DNA of 64,000 nt from Maea johnstoni (lineage: Eukaryota > Annelida > Polychaeta > Spionida > Magelonidae), in the NCBI GenBank assembly GCA_963942565.1, contig OZ012699.1:34195937-34259936 (forward strand), in the 5' to 3' direction. The notes under the pieces were generated by a model. It saw nothing but the letters and a program-made list of their open reading frames with translations, ran no database searches and was not told where the DNA came from. Below, piece after piece: positions 47,749 to 60,403 of the stretch. Position numbers and translations under genes: made by a program. The stretch's first letter is position 1; each line of letters starts with the position of its first letter.

Positions 47749-49117
47749 CCGGTCATAAGGGTACAACTACCATAAGGGTACAACCATAAGGGTACAGATC
47801 TGGGACCATAAGGGTACAGATTTATGACCATAAGGGTACAGGTATATATATTGAATTTTATTCACATAAATCCATGCTTTGAAATATTAAATAATTGCCT
47901 GAAAACTCTTTGTTTGTTTTTGTATGTATATTTATTGACTACGCTCACTGCATAAAATATCATACAAATATTACAGATCATATATAGAACAGGTGCAAAT
48001 AATATAAATGGTACTACTATTCCCATATCGTTAATATTATATTAGCTAAACATATTTACAGTAAGACCAAACGAACAATGAGGGTCAAATCTCAAGGAGA
48101 ACAATCTCAAGGATTTTGATCCAGTATAAAAATTACCACAAGTGAGTGACTAGTGGATTATGTATAAACCATTCCCTCATCCCAGTAAATCATTCCCATA
48201 GAAATCACAAACACATGGATTGACTTAGACAAATGTTATAATTTATTCTGGATGCCTCAATAAATTACAATACAGCAAAATATCAATAACTGATTTGTCA
48301 TTCCACTTCTTCCTTCCTTTTTATTTTATACATGCTGGAATTGTCCTTTAAGTTCACTGAACATTACTCAAAAGGAATTACCTATTAGGCTATTACCTAT
48401 TTTTTGTGTTAACAGGGCTTCATTTTAACTGATGTGAAGGTTATTGACATAAATATGAGAAGAGGAAAGTAAGAAATGGGTCAGACACTGATACTGTATG
48501 TACCTATAAAATTTTATTGTGAAATTACAATAAGTCAAATGTCATCTGTTGGATCAACACTCACTGAGATCAGAGAGAAAGAGATTATATATAATCCATC
48601 TGCCACTCAGTAAGTTGTGAAATAAACTTACACAGAACTGCAATTGAATCCAGCACCCAACAGCTCAGTGCTCTGTCATACCCCCAGACAACAGATCCAA
48701 ATTAGTCTATCTTTTTGCAAGCTATGAGTGAGATGTATGCATGATGCTGCTGGGGACTGCAGATCATTCTTTCATTTTAAAATTATATAAAAAAGCAGAG
48801 GTAAATGAATAGTAAAAACCCATACACATACTGGAATATATCATTAGGAATACTGGAATACTGACTGGGATGTACCCTTTCTTTCCTGTTCTGGAGCTCT
48901 ACAAAGTCAACATTTTACACAAAGAAATCATGTGAGTACCCTCCTAAGTTATCTATGTTGTATATTGATCAGCCATATTTCCATTAAAAAGAGTTATTTA
49001 ACATATAAAATACAATATATATACCTGTACCCTTATGGTCATAAATCTGTACCCTTATGGTCCCAGATCTGTACCCTTATGGTTGTACCCTTATGGTAGT
49101 TGTACCCTTATGACCGG
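47749..49117. mobile_element. 1.37-kb element with about 110-bp terminal inverted repeats
   Basis: Ends CCGGTCATAAGGGTACAAC and its reverse. Each end is built from five tandem ACCATAAGGGTACA-like units. The interior is AT-rich with no gene; near 47925 GTATATTTATTGACTACGCTC recalls 7215 and 2830. No sure target duplication. Superfamily unknown. Confidence 0.85.
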
Positions 49118-49557
49118 GTACCATGATCATGTTCCTATATGGTATCACTATCAGGCTCACTATACTGTCACAGTATTATATTTAAGAGTATATCTAAAAT
49201 TCTTTTACACTTGTATTAGCGACTTGACAATTCAATTAACTCTTACAGGAGCGCTAATTCATCCGACCTACCTCTTATAAAAAAATTATCTCCTGGAATT
49301 CGTTGATCCGACCGGGTTCTCTGAACGGAAATTCCTGGACAGAAGTTAAAACATGGGAAAACCCCATCTATTAATAGCCGTCATAGTAAGATGTGTCTTC
49401 GTGGTGACTCAAATGAACCAAAATCTGGTTTAATGATACCATTGGTTGTTTTTGCTTCATGCGACTCATTTGACCAATCATATACCAGAGTTTACAACAC
49501 GGTTAATCACATGCAGCATAGTAAAGTAGGTTGTGTTGTAGTTTTACGGCATCTGTC

Positions 49558-49705
49558 ACAAAAGAAGTAGTAGAGTAGTAGTAGTAGTAGCTTAGATGAC
49601 CAAGCTTAGATGACTTCTTAGTTCTAGGTAGTAGTAGTAATAGTAGTAGTACTTAGTAGTAGTAGTAGTACTAATAGTAGTAGTAGTAGTAGTAGTAGTA
49701 GTAGC
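49558..49705. repeat. AGT microsatellite
   Basis: Interrupted (AGT)n; a TAGATGACCAAGCTTAGATGAC piece breaks it. Confidence 0.93.
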
Positions 49706-49849
49706 ACAATGTACAATGTATTTAGAACGGCTATACCTTATATTTTTTGCAGAAATCACTGGATTGCCTCTGACTAAATAAAATCAATGTTCATACCCTG
49801 ATATGTATACACTTTGTTATTGGCTGTATGGTATCTTAGAAGACCAAAC

Positions 49850-50125
49850 ACATGGAATGGAAACCAGCCGGTCAACCTGAACATGCTAGCCTCAACCAGT
49901 GTCAACTAATAGTCGCTAATAGGTGCTCTGGGCACCCCCAGCAGGTGGTGGAGATAAGGTTTCTCTGAAATGTAATCGATGCAAGAGCCCTGATTGGTCC
50001 TTGTTCCCACGTGACCTCGCCCTGCTGCCTTATCTGGTAGTCCTGGCATGAGGCCAGCATGTAACTATAGGGCATATAGTAATTGGTCTCTCGTTACATA
50101 TCCATTCTTTTCTTAATCCAAGATG
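49850..50125 (+). repeat. dispersed repeat D
   Basis: CATGGAATGGAAACCAGCCGG to GTAATTGGTCTCTCGTTACA and CCATTCTTTTCTTAATCC. The central part matches the reversed copy at 46840. Confidence 0.7.
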
Positions 50126-50638
50126 GTATGAACATCGACACACCTGGCAATTAATACAATAAAAACTCTTTCCCTCAAAGATCGCGAAGTGAGCAGGGTG
50201 AAGCTAGCGACGTGAGGACACACTGATATCTTGAAATTCTTTCCACCATTTATCATCTTAACCGGTAATAAGGACGATTACGCCCCATTTTTGTGTGTTT
50301 ATCCTTCTTTCTACTTTCTCTTCTCTGTTTCGTTTGTCTTTCACTTTTGTTCTTAATTATTTACGATCATAATCTATATAGATTTGTAATGCAGTTAGCG
50401 GTGCCAATATTGAATTCTTTTTCAGGTTTATGCTCTATAGGAGTCCTACATTGTATTGGATTGGATTCCCCATCAACTCCTCTTTATCAATAAATACCTG
50501 CAAAACATATTCCATATCAATCATATGTATTTATTTCATTCAGTCTTTCATATCATAAAGTCATTATTAGTCATACCCTAAACTTCTAATCCAAAGTTTA
50601 CACTGCTCAGTAATGGAGGTTCTTGACAATTGTGAGTA

Positions 50639-51115
50639 GTGCAAACATTGGTGGCCCATTTTCCTTCCTAAAACCTCTATCATTAGTCCTAAAAGCACTC
50701 TTTAAGTGACTGAATTCATGTATGTTTGACCAACTCTTTCCCCTAGATCTTTGTTAATAATAACTTATATCACCTTTTTGTGGAGGTGGCCATAATTACT
50801 CACTGGAGTGAGCCATAATGACCAACTGGAGGTGGCTATAATGACCAGAAAATTGGCCATTCTTGTAGGGGGCCGTTCGCGTAGGGGGCCATAATGACAT
50901 GATACCATTATGAGTATAGTGCAAACAATGGTGACACATTTTCCTTCCTAAAACCTCTTTAAGTGAGTACATGAATGCATGTGAGTTTGACCATTTCTTT
51001 CTCATAAATCTTTATTAACAATAACTTGCCTTATATCACCTTTTTGTGGAGGTGGCCATAATGACCAGAAAATTGGCCATTCTTGTAGGTTGCCGTTTGC
51101 GTAGGTGACCATAAT
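50639..51115. repeat. diverged direct duplication
   Basis: GTGCAAACATTGGTGGCCC, TTTTCCTTCCTAAAACCTC, CACCTTTTTGTGGAGGTGGC and CCAGAAAATTGGCCATTCTT occur in order at 50639-50905 and 50927-51115. GTGGCCATAATGACC is itself repeated several times. Confidence 0.8.
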
Positions 51116-51639
51116 GATCCTGTACCGACACAGAGTATATGAGTGTATAGATGGCAATGCGCAATCCATAAAGAGGGCTTCTAGGGTGGTGTAAACTAAA
51201 TCTCTTGAGACTTATTTGTATTTTTTTTCTGTCATAAATGATTTTATCAAAAAATAAAAGTAGCGGCACAAAGTGCTGCCAGGCATTACATGAACGACTT
51301 TAGTGCAGTCAATTACGAATTCAAAAGTGCACTATGAATTATAGAATGAATGAATTAAAAATATAAAAGAGATAGACAGGTTTCATTCTACCTGAAAGCA
51401 TTACTATATAAACTGGCCAATGTACATGTACTGGCATGTATCTATATGTACGTCTAAACTCTGACGGCACCAACGAGTTGATCACCGTAGGTCGTGCTTT
51501 TGTTGAATTCTCATTGGCATCAGAAACGAAATTCATAATATTTCTCTAACGCCACATACATATAACTCAAAACCACTATTCTTCAGGTGCAAATAAAAAA
51601 ATCTATATTACACTATTGATGATATTATTAAAGTGGTTA

Positions 51640-51741
51640 AAAGAATGTCGTTATATTGCCAAAAACGTGTCTCGAGTAATAGCGCCATCTATTGTGTGAG
51701 GAGTCAACTGAAGCCGCCATTACCTTTTTCCACCAAACAAG
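51640..51741 (+). promoter_or_regulatory. likely NDUFB3 promoter with YY1-type site
   Basis: AAGCCGCCATTA, a YY1-like motif, lies 25-35 bases before the start codon, where such genes often have it. A TATA box is not seen. Confidence 0.5.
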
Positions 51742-51872
51742 ATGACTAAGTTTGGTGATGGGGTCAAGTTTCAGATTCCTGACTGGAGACAATACAAAGT
51801 GCAAGGATGCCCTGAGTTAGAAACGGTTCAAAGACAACTTGCAGCTAAAGGGCTGAAGGATCCATGGTTGAG
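51742..51872 (+). CDS. NDUFB3: NDUFB3 exon 1
   Basis: [20 protein letters not shown] to GLKDPWLR, donor TTGAG|GTAAAG. Confidence 0.95.
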
Positions 51873-53969
51873 GTAAAGATATCTGACACACAAAGCCCCT
51901 ACCAATAACCTGGCTTTGGCAAGGTCACTCATGACTCTCTCTCAGTCTCTGATTCATAACGTTGTCAAAAAGAAAGTTTTTGGCACTGGAGTCAAATTGC
52001 TCAGAGTGTGTGTAGGGTCGTCTTGAGCAAAGTTTTTTTTAAATGACTGACAATTTGTCATGACAATATTCAGGGTGTCCAAGAATATTTATCTTTATCC
52101 ACTGGCAGGAATTCCTGTGAGGCAATCAGTCCTGAGTCCACAGCCAACTAGACCAGGTTTGTGTCTCTATCAGGCCATCCTTTCTATTTATTGATGTTTC
52201 TGTTATTGGCCTTTCCGAGACACTGTACCACACAATAATATGATGAGAAACCAAAGCTTTAAATGCTCGCGCAGCTCGATGATATTTCTGCATTCCCCTT
52301 CAAATGCAGTCACAAAGTGTTTGTTATTGTTATCCGTGACGTCATTCTTTACTTGAACTTCGCTGAAACATATTGGAAGTCCCTTCATATGAGCTTCATA
52401 TTAGTGCAATAACCACACACAGTATGCGTAGCGATTGACCGAAAATATGGCATAAAAATTACTACGACTTCAACCTGTTGCAAAATCGTCATTTCACGAC
52501 AGATTTCCTCTAGAATTAAGAGACATAGAATTATTTGTGGCGGTTGCAGCGATTTAAACTGCATTGAAATCGATTCACGGAAAGACGAGTAAAGTCAGTT
52601 TTACCGTGAACATCGAAGTTACGACTTTGGAATGCGCAGAATTCCATCGTAACATGACGTCTTGAAATTTGACGCACGTGAGCATGTATGTTTCAGTTGT
52701 TGCATAGTTCGGCGTGTGTTGCACGATAGTCGGCGACCAAAACGCTATTTTGACACAATTTAAAGGAAACAATCCAAATTTATTATTTGATAAAGAAATA
52801 TTTAAAACATGAAACGATCTGGCGGCAAAATGTGCTCTTAAAGCAAAAAGTTGTGCTCATTTCCCGCGAGGTTATCGAGCGAGCGAGACAAAGAGACGAA
52901 CAGACAGAAGTGTTGACGGAAGTGCGGACACGGTTTCAAGGGCCTCAGTATGTACTTCCATTGACAATGGCATTGTTGACATCCTATACCGTAAATGCTC
53001 GCTACGCTGAGCCGGCCTTCGGCCGACTCACTACGCGAGCTAGTAAAAATAGTATAAAAATAGTAAAAATCTGATGTCAGAGTGGATTTCTTGCGTGTAT
53101 AAGGCGAGTGTCACGACCAGACTTATACCAATGAATTATGTACGTTTGCCTAGTTTATTTGCCCTACGTCGGCAGGTGACAGTGGTTGAAGTGTTTTATA
53201 TTCTTAGAAAGAAGTTCTGAAGCGGCAATTTCCGCCATTTTAAATTTCCAATGTATACTAAAGGCCTGACTAATCGAGCACCTGCAAAGACATTAGGAGC
53301 GTCTGTTCGCTTAAAACATATTTGAAAAAGAATATGGGCCATACTAAAGTCTGTCTGACCTCAGATGGCTAACCACTTTTTCATCTTTTTTTCCCACAAA
53401 AAGTTCGTTTTTGCCATCAAACTTGGCAAACCTCTTAGGAGCACTAACGTGTGTATGTATTAACATACTTTTTGTCTCAACTCCACAAAATATTGATTTT
53501 GCTCATTATGTTCCATTGTAAAATTTGCCAATTACCAACAATGACAATCTCGCATGTACTGTTGGCAATTGTGGGAGAAAATACAAACTTAAACCCAGAC
53601 AAATTAGACAATTGATTTTGGTGAATATGCATATCTGCAGCCTAAATTTGCTGGTTTGTTTCTGAATGGGAGTCACATTTCAATAGTTTAGAGGAGGAAA
53701 CTTTTTACTCCATTACAATTTTCTTTTGTCTCACTCTGACAGTCACTCTTACTTCATGAGTAAATCTGAAATACCTAAAGTGATCTCTTGTTTTTGTGTT
53801 TTTCAGAAACGAAGTTTGGCGCTACCAGAAGGGAAACTACACTCCACCTATGACCGCCATGTGCAAGTCCCTACTGCGAGGGTTTAAATGGGCTGCACTT
53901 GCTATGGTTGTGACCATTGCAGCAGAGAAAACTCTAGGTATCGGAGGTCACGGCGCAGATCACCATTAG
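51742..53969 (+). CDS. NDUFB3: NDUFB3, mitochondrial complex I B12 subunit, 97 aa
   Basis: Two exons (51742-51872 and 53807-53969) join in phase 2. The protein reads [39 protein letters not shown], then a single membrane helix ([16 protein letters not shown]) and a His-ending tail. This is the NDUFB3/B12 pattern: the human protein (98 aa) has PDYRQWKIEGTPLE, KLAAKGLRDPWGRNEAWRY and GFKWGFAAFVVAVGAE at the same places. An accessory subunit in the membrane arm of NADH:ubiquinone oxidoreductase, inner mitochondrial membrane. It looks complete. The N-terminal His-rich stretch of vertebrates is absent. Confidence 0.96.
53340..53585. repeat. dispersed repeat in the NDUFB3 intron
   Basis: Second copy of the 47135-47445 repeat, without the perfect hairpin. 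Confidence 0.7.
53807..53969 (+). CDS. NDUFB3: NDUFB3 exon 2
   Basis: Acceptor [29 protein letters not shown], membrane helix, GGHGADHH and TAG. Confidence 0.95.
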
Positions 53970-55010
53970 GTGAAGCAGAACTATACTAAAACAGAGTGTG
54001 AGCAGCTATACTCAAGGGAACTTTACTCAATCAAAACTATGTGCATGTGCGCACATTTCAAGTTGAACACAACCTGCACTTGGAATGTACAAGAAAGAAA
54101 TATGATTTAGAGCTGGTCCCGAAGAAGATCTTATATCAAGATTCGGAAAAAAAACACACACCAAAGAATGGACTTGAACACATCTTCATCAAATTCTGAA
54201 TTCATTATATATTTGGACTCACCATCACCATCCGCAACTTTCCAATAAGGGAGAGGATAACAAAAACAACCAAGAAATGGATTATAATATATTCTTTTCT
54301 ACTAAGTCTTAAGTACTCTTAACATATGATTTTGGAGAGTTACGATAAATCTTTAGACAACAGCTCTTAAACAACTACCACTACTTGTTAACAGATACCA
54401 AAAAGGGCCAAGGAATGGAGTTTAAAAACGTATTACAATTTTGAGGACAGTTTGTATTATATTCATCACATAGATCATAACTTTCTGGTAATAACGAAGA
54501 TATTTATAAGAACCAAAATGTCTATTCCCTTATCAAAGCTGTATACACTTAACATAAGTACATGTATGTAAATAGTAGTTAATTGCTGAAGGGATGGTCA
54601 CTGTTGATCCTGGATGACTTTCTAAACATGGATATCTCAGATTTAAGAAAGGTCAGATAACCCTGACGTGCACAAGGAGCATAACATCTTATCGTGAAGA
54701 AGAATCCATATACTGTAAAACCCTTTATAACCACGCCCCTTTTTATTCACGCAACTGCCGTCTGAATCTGATCGCGGCCATTTAATTACATGCATCAACT
54801 GTATCACCACTAGATGGGGCATTGTTATGCTATTTTGAACGTATATCAGCGCCAGTAATATACACGTTATCATCACCTAGCGCGAAATGCGTGAAATTAT
54901 AAGGAGCATGATAAAAATGGGTTTTACAGTATAGCCCTGTCTCATTCTTAATTCTGCCATGTCCAGATGTCTTCAATGATTCAATCTCTTCATACATTTC
55001 AATGAATAAA
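53970..55010 (+). other. NDUFB3: NDUFB3 3' UTR
   Basis: No other gene before AATAAA at 55005-55010 (TTCAATGAATAAACAGG). Contains a MITE (54713-54929). Confidence 0.6.
54713..54929. mobile_element. TA-flanked MITE, CTGTAAAACCC ends
   Basis: CTGTAAAACCCTTTATAA and GGGTTTTACAG, TA on both sides. 217 bp, GC-richer interior (CACGCCCC, TCGCGGCC). Similar size and first bases to the MITE at 810. Confidence 0.88.
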
Positions 55011-55104
55011 CAGGAACTTGATTGTATTAGATTGTCTCTTGTTTATTAACCCTTTGATTTTCACAATGACTAAGAGTAGCCTTGCAATTTTAGTAATATC
55101 TTAA

Positions 55105-55308
55105 CCCTTCCATTGCCGAGACTACTTTCGTCCAAAGCACAAAAATGCAAAAAATTATGAAAATCATCTTATCCCTGTTATGTTGGTATTCATTTGAAAG
55201 CTCTCACTGAACACTCTAAGATGAGTACCCATTTTCCAGGATTTCAGTGGTTTTCAGGATTATTGCATTATTTTGTATTGGCCAACTTAGCCACCAGCAG
55301 CATAAGGG
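55105..55308. mobile_element. TTAA MITE, family 1
   Basis: TTAA at 55101-55104 and 55309-55312. CCCTTCCATTGCCGAGACTA to CCACCAGCAGCATAAGGG. Confidence 0.9.
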
Positions 55309-55464
55309 TTAAGGCTAAAACATAATCAGGGAAAATATTTGAAGAGATATTTTAATCAGAACATCCCCAACAATTGTCCTTCAAATATTTTGGTAGAGTT
55401 GTTCTTACTTCTCAAGTTGTTCTTTTTAAATGTCAAAGATCCAGAAGACAATTTCTTAAGAGTT

Positions 55465-55655
55465 ATGCCAAATAGGATCTAGCAAGGATTTATAAATGCC
55501 TGTCTAAAACAGCAATTCCAAAATTTCTACCTGTCTAGGTTTAGCTGTAATCCGAGTATATTTTGGCCTCAGTTGAAAAATGGGATGGCAATTTTTTTAC
55601 TATTGCCACATTTTGGCAACCGGCTTCTAAACCCTTGCTTAGACTCTTAGCAAGT
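55465..55655. mobile_element. hAT MITE, B/A chimera
   Basis: The left half is type B (ATGCCTGTCTAAAACAGC, CTACCTGTCTAGGTTTAGC); from about 55553 it is type A (AAAAATGGGATGGC, ATTGCCACATTTTGGCAAC). The ends have decayed. Confidence 0.65.
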
Positions 55656-55926
55656 ACTGCAAAAATGGTTGTACATGTCACTGTTGAAATTGACAAAATA
55701 ATTAACACCTGTTTGAGAATAGAACTGGTATTAACCTGGTATTTTTAGGCTTAGGATTTACATCACTATTATCATGATACCACTAATGATTTCAAGCCTT
55801 GGCATAATTTTGGAAGTTGCCAGAATTGACCCTTTTCCATCCATTTCATGTGTTTATTATCAAATATGGTAACTGTCTTTTGTCCCTCTTTTAGACAGGT
55901 GTGGTAAAATAACCTTTGCCTGGTGC

Positions 55927-56262
55927 CAGTAGGGACTTAGAAACTGGGTGCCCAAAGTTGGCAATTGTTAAATTTATGGGCGTCCAAATTTTTAAGGGGA
56001 ACCACAATATACTCAGATTTCAACCATAAACATCTATTAAGTTATAAAAATAAGATTTCAGCCATAAACATGAGTAAATTTATCAAAATAAGGAATGATA
56101 TCCTTATTCATTGTCATGGGCATTACATGGGGATGAAAAAAGTCAATTATATGCTTGAGATTGACATTTTAAGAAATTCCTCACAAATCTTTTTGGGTGT
56201 CCTAAAGGGTGCTTTTTAAGGGTTTGGGTGTCCAAAAAGACGCCCTGGTGGCTAAGACCATG
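55927..56262. mobile_element. hAT MITE, type A (reverse), perfect 8-bp TSD
   Basis: Flanked by CCTGGTGC on both sides (55919-55926, 56263-56270). Ends CAGTAGGGACTTAG and GGTGGCTAAGACCATG. Confidence 0.9.
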
Positions 56263-56288
56263 CCTGGTGCATTGACATCTGCAAGCAG

Positions 56289-56632
56289 TAGTGCTAGGGT
56301 GATTAATCGATATAATTGATAGTTTTGCCATTATTACTAATTAAGCAATTATTAAAACAAAAGCCTGCATGGTCAAAGTTTCCATTCAAAAGGGGCCTTA
56401 TTTAATATTTACCATGAAAAATATGCATAAAAGTAAAAGAGTATTGCAATAAACATGAACTAAGAGTTCATGACCATTTATTATTCAAAATTTAGGGATA
56501 ATCAGCAATATATGTGACACTGGTAAGTACTAAGTAGGCATATTAACATTGATAATACATTAATAATCAATTAATCAATCGAAAATTTGGATGATTAATC
56601 GAGCTGACATTTTCCAACGATCCCCAGCACTA
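56289..56632. mobile_element. hAT MITE, TAGTGCTRGGG family
   Basis: TAGTGCTAGGGTGATTAATC to GATCCCCAGCACTA. Flanks GCAAGCAG and GCAAGGAG. Only 26 bases right of the previous element. Confidence 0.88.
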
Positions 56633-56853
56633 GCAAGGAGCACATATGGTATGCTTACTGCAGATCATTAGAAATGTGAATAAAAATTAATGAATGTGAA
56701 TAAAAACTTCAGAATCAATGCAAGTAATGATGAACTTCAATTAGATCCTTGTGTTGCCTCAGAAACGTGAGGTTGCACGTCTGCTCTTAGACTAGGCTCC
56801 TAGACCCTGAAAAGTTCACATTCCCTTCTGTGTTGACCAAGGACTGTGGTCAG

Positions 56854-57167
56854 CAGGGTCTTAGCCAGGATTTAGAAACTGGGTGCCTAAAATTGGCAAT
56901 TGAAAAACTTTTGGGCGTCCAGATTTTTGAGGGGGACCACAATACACTCAGATTTCAACCATAAACGTGTATGAATTTATCAAAATAAGGCATGATATCC
57001 TTATTCAATGTCATAGGAAGAATATGGAGATGAAAAAATTGATTATATGCTTGAGATTGACATTTTAAGAAATTCCTCAACAAAAAAATTGGGTGTCCTG
57101 AGGGGTGCTTTTTAAGGGTTTGGGTGTCCAAAAAGACACCCAGACGCCCTGCTGGCTAAGACCACAG
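56854..57167. mobile_element. hAT MITE, type A (reverse)
   Basis: CAGGGTCTTAGCCAGGATTT to GCTGGCTAAGACCACAG. Interior very close to 55927-56262. Confidence 0.85.
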
Positions 57168-57446
57168 TGTGGTGTGGTACCAGGTGTGGTAGATAGATGG
57201 CACCACCTGCTCCTATCTCTATAGGTGTATTAATCAAACTGAATCCTGGTGAGACAAATGTAAACTAAATTGGCCACCTGGACTGTTTGGTGCTTGGTAA
57301 CAGAAACAAATGACAGAAAAAATACATATGACAGCCTAGAAATCTAGGCTAGTCTTATCTGTGCTAGTGAACTTGAGTCTGTTACAACTTATGTCCCTCA
57401 AATTTGTGAGCGCTCTTCTTTTGAAAATAGTCCCATCACTAGTACC

Positions 57447-57661
57447 AGGCCTAAAACAAAGTTGTTTTGTTTCCTGTAACCCTACCCTAACAAGTTTTCA
57501 TTTTAAAAAATCCCTGCCTAAAGTTTTTTCACCCCTCCCAACACCCAATCAACATAAAACATGCATAAAACACACATTTTTGACCAATTTTCTTTTTCCG
57601 ACCTACCTACCCTATTTTTTTTTGCCTGTTACAAGAAAGAAACAATTTTTTTTCTATGCCC
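57447..57661. mobile_element. foldback MITE, AGGCCTAAAA family
   Basis: AGGCCTAAAACAAAGTTG, TTTGTTTCCTGTAACCC and CCTACCTACCCTA match 19791. The right end is decayed. Confidence 0.75.
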
Positions 57662-57689
57662 CATCATGAATGGCGATCCCCGGATATGC

Positions 57690-57850
57690 AACCAGCAGAT
57701 CTCGCTCAACAGCCTCAGCACGACTCCTAGCCCAGGCATTGACGAGAACCATGCAGGAGGTGCTGCGCATGTGTATGGGCAATTTCCTCTCTAATGTAAA
57801 CAAATATGAGAGCCCTCATTCGTCTGTCTCCTAGAGACGACACACTGAGG
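57690..57850 (+). repeat. partial dispersed repeat D
   Basis: GCGCATGTGTATGGGCAA, CTCTAATGTAAACAAATATG and GAGCCCTCATTCGTC follow the order in 12205-12470. Confidence 0.5.
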
Positions 57851-58673
57851 GGAAATTAGTTGCAACCTTCAACGCTTACTCAAACCTTTACTGGCTCCAT
57901 AGGACCAGTAACACCTAGGATCTACTGGTCCTGCAAAATTTTCACTGGTCCTACAAATTTTTTCTTTCATATAAAAAGAAAAAACATTGCATAAAATCCA
58001 CAGACAACATTTATTTTTATTTATTTCATCTTCATTTATTCGTGCTCGACATAACAGATCGCCCCATAGTCATGACTATCTAATTATGGAAAAACTGCAC
58101 TTTGGGAAAGCTGTACAAGCCCTGAACTTGCCCCGCCTGACTATCTATCAATTGAAACAATTAACAATGTTTTATTGTCTCTATGTCAAGATTAAACAAG
58201 GTAATTGTTATCAAATTGACCGGGCAACCTGAACGCCTGGCAGGACTATCTGATCATAGGTCTAACTTGCCCTACCTGACTACCTGGGTTGGCCAGGTAC
58301 TGTTCAGCCCAGCACATTAATATGATTAAGCAAATACAAGGATAAGCAATCTAGGTAACACAGCCCAATAGATGACATGATAGAAATTTTGATTATCATC
58401 ACTTTTTATTTATCCATATAAATTTAAGCTAAATTTTGCCAGCCAGCATATTGCTTACAATCAAGCAAAATCACAATATTAATAGACGATACACAATGTA
58501 ATAGGTTGATTATTCCCTGATCTACTAGCAGTCTGCGCAGGGTACTAACATTAAAGAAAAACAGAAAAAAACATTTTATCAATATTTTATACCTGGATAA
58601 ACAAAACATAGAAAAAAGCATATTTATCTAAGATGATGTGATAGCGACTTTAAAGAAACACTTGCTCTTTTAA

Positions 58674-58879
58674 CCCTTCCAATGCTGAGGCTACTTTTGT
58701 CGAAAGCACAAGGATGCGAAGATTTTGAACATCATAAACTGTGTCATGTCGGTAATCATTGGAAAGCTCTCACTGAGTACTATCAGATGAGTACCCATGT
58801 GCAAGGATTTCAGTCATTTTTCAGGTTTTTCGCATTATTTTGTATTAGCCAAATTAGCCAGCAGCAGCACAAAACAGGG
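58674..58879. mobile_element. TTAA MITE, family 1
   Basis: TTAA at 58670-58673 and 58880-58883. CCCTTCCAATGCTGAGGCTA to CCAGCAGCAGCACAAAACAGGG. Confidence 0.88.
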
Positions 58880-58883
58880 TTAA

Positions 58884-60360
58884 GCTAAGGTACAAATTAT
58901 GAACTTCTCTAACGACAACATCAAGAACAAGAATGTACCACTGTTGAAGCTTTGGCTGGTCAGTTCCCTAAAGATAGTCTTTTGAAATTACTTGATCTTT
59001 TAAAATACTAGTTTATCACATATGACAGTTGTCATTCTGAAATTAGTACACTAATAATCACAAAAGACAGCTTGCAGTCACTCACAACTGGCTAGTTTAA
59101 AATCCTGCCTGAGTCATGTGAGAAAGTTACCAGTGACTTGGTGTTAGTTGGAGGTTTTCCCTGGGTACTCCCTTACAGAAAAAGTGACTTTAAACAACTG
59201 TTCACAGTGTCATTTGTCTTAGCCTGCTAGCCCAGGGCTAGTTATTTCCACCAGACCAGGCTGGCAGGCTAGTAAAACAGAAGTAAGACTAGCCCTATGG
59301 GCCCAGTTGTCATCTTAACAGGTTCAGCTAAAAAAAATTAGTGGGTTGGCTATAAACATGTGCGATGTTGTGGAGGGCTGTCTATGGTACTTCTACAACC
59401 GAAAGATCCCTTGCAACTATTCGTAAAGAATACAAAATCCTCCTGTTGCCATTTTATATTCTCCTATATTTCATATAAAAATGAATCATCTCCCTACAAG
59501 GAAAAAATCAATAAAAGAATTGTTATTAAATTATGATTATTTAAAACAAAGTCCATCGTTCATTAAAATTGTTTATTTGAAAAACTGAATTCATATGGTT
59601 CTGAGAAAATTATTTATATCAACAGAAAGCAGGTATCATAAACTAGTGTGTGTGAAATTTCCCTCACACTGACAGATTTTGTACTTAGTGCATGAAAGAC
59701 TGTTTTGAAAAGAAAATGGTGCTCAACATGCAGAAAAAATGATAATTTAATCGAAAAATAAAATAAAAACGTTGTTTATTTTTTGCATTTTCTTTATATC
59801 CATTCTCTGACATGAAACATCATAAAATGAATTTCCCTGGTCCAAATAGAAATTGTACAAGTATTCTGAATGTGTTCCTTATCAGAAGATATTTCTGACA
59901 AACTATACTTTGTATTCTCTTAGTGGTCAAATAAAGGCTGGTTAAAAGAAAACTAGGGCGAAGTGAAAAAAAAAAAAAAAAAGATATTTTTTATACAAGA
60001 GGCATTGTGATATATATATGAGAGAATAATGGCACTAAGCATTTGTACTGGTTATGGACATACATATCTCTGAACATTTTTTGTAGAGAACACTTCATGA
60101 TGAAACTATACTGTGAATTAAAAAATATATATATGAAAAACTGGCATTTGCTAAGTAAAATGATTCACTATTCAGGAGAAAACAGTACTGTATTACTAGT
60201 TAGTTTATCCTAAGCAGTACTAACTTTCAACAGTTTAACTGAAACTTTTAATCTCTCTGTGTACTACCAAGTAGACACTGTTTAGGTTCTGGGGACTGGG
60301 AGTTAAGCAAGCATAGTCATACAGCGACACCTAGGAAATACTTAACTAACTAAAAAAATC
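58884..60360. other. intergenic, nothing recognised
   Basis: AT-rich, with a run of about 18 A near 59968 and a SINE-like piece at about 59085-59170. No coding region. Confidence 0.5.
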
Positions 60361-60403
60361 CTAATCTCGCGTGCCAACGAGAAATGACGCGATTTCGGCC
60401 AAA

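Noticed and set aside
57561-57794. Frames rich in Phe/Thr around the AGGCCT elements
   Set aside because: They lie inside non-coding foldback MITEs and differ between copies.
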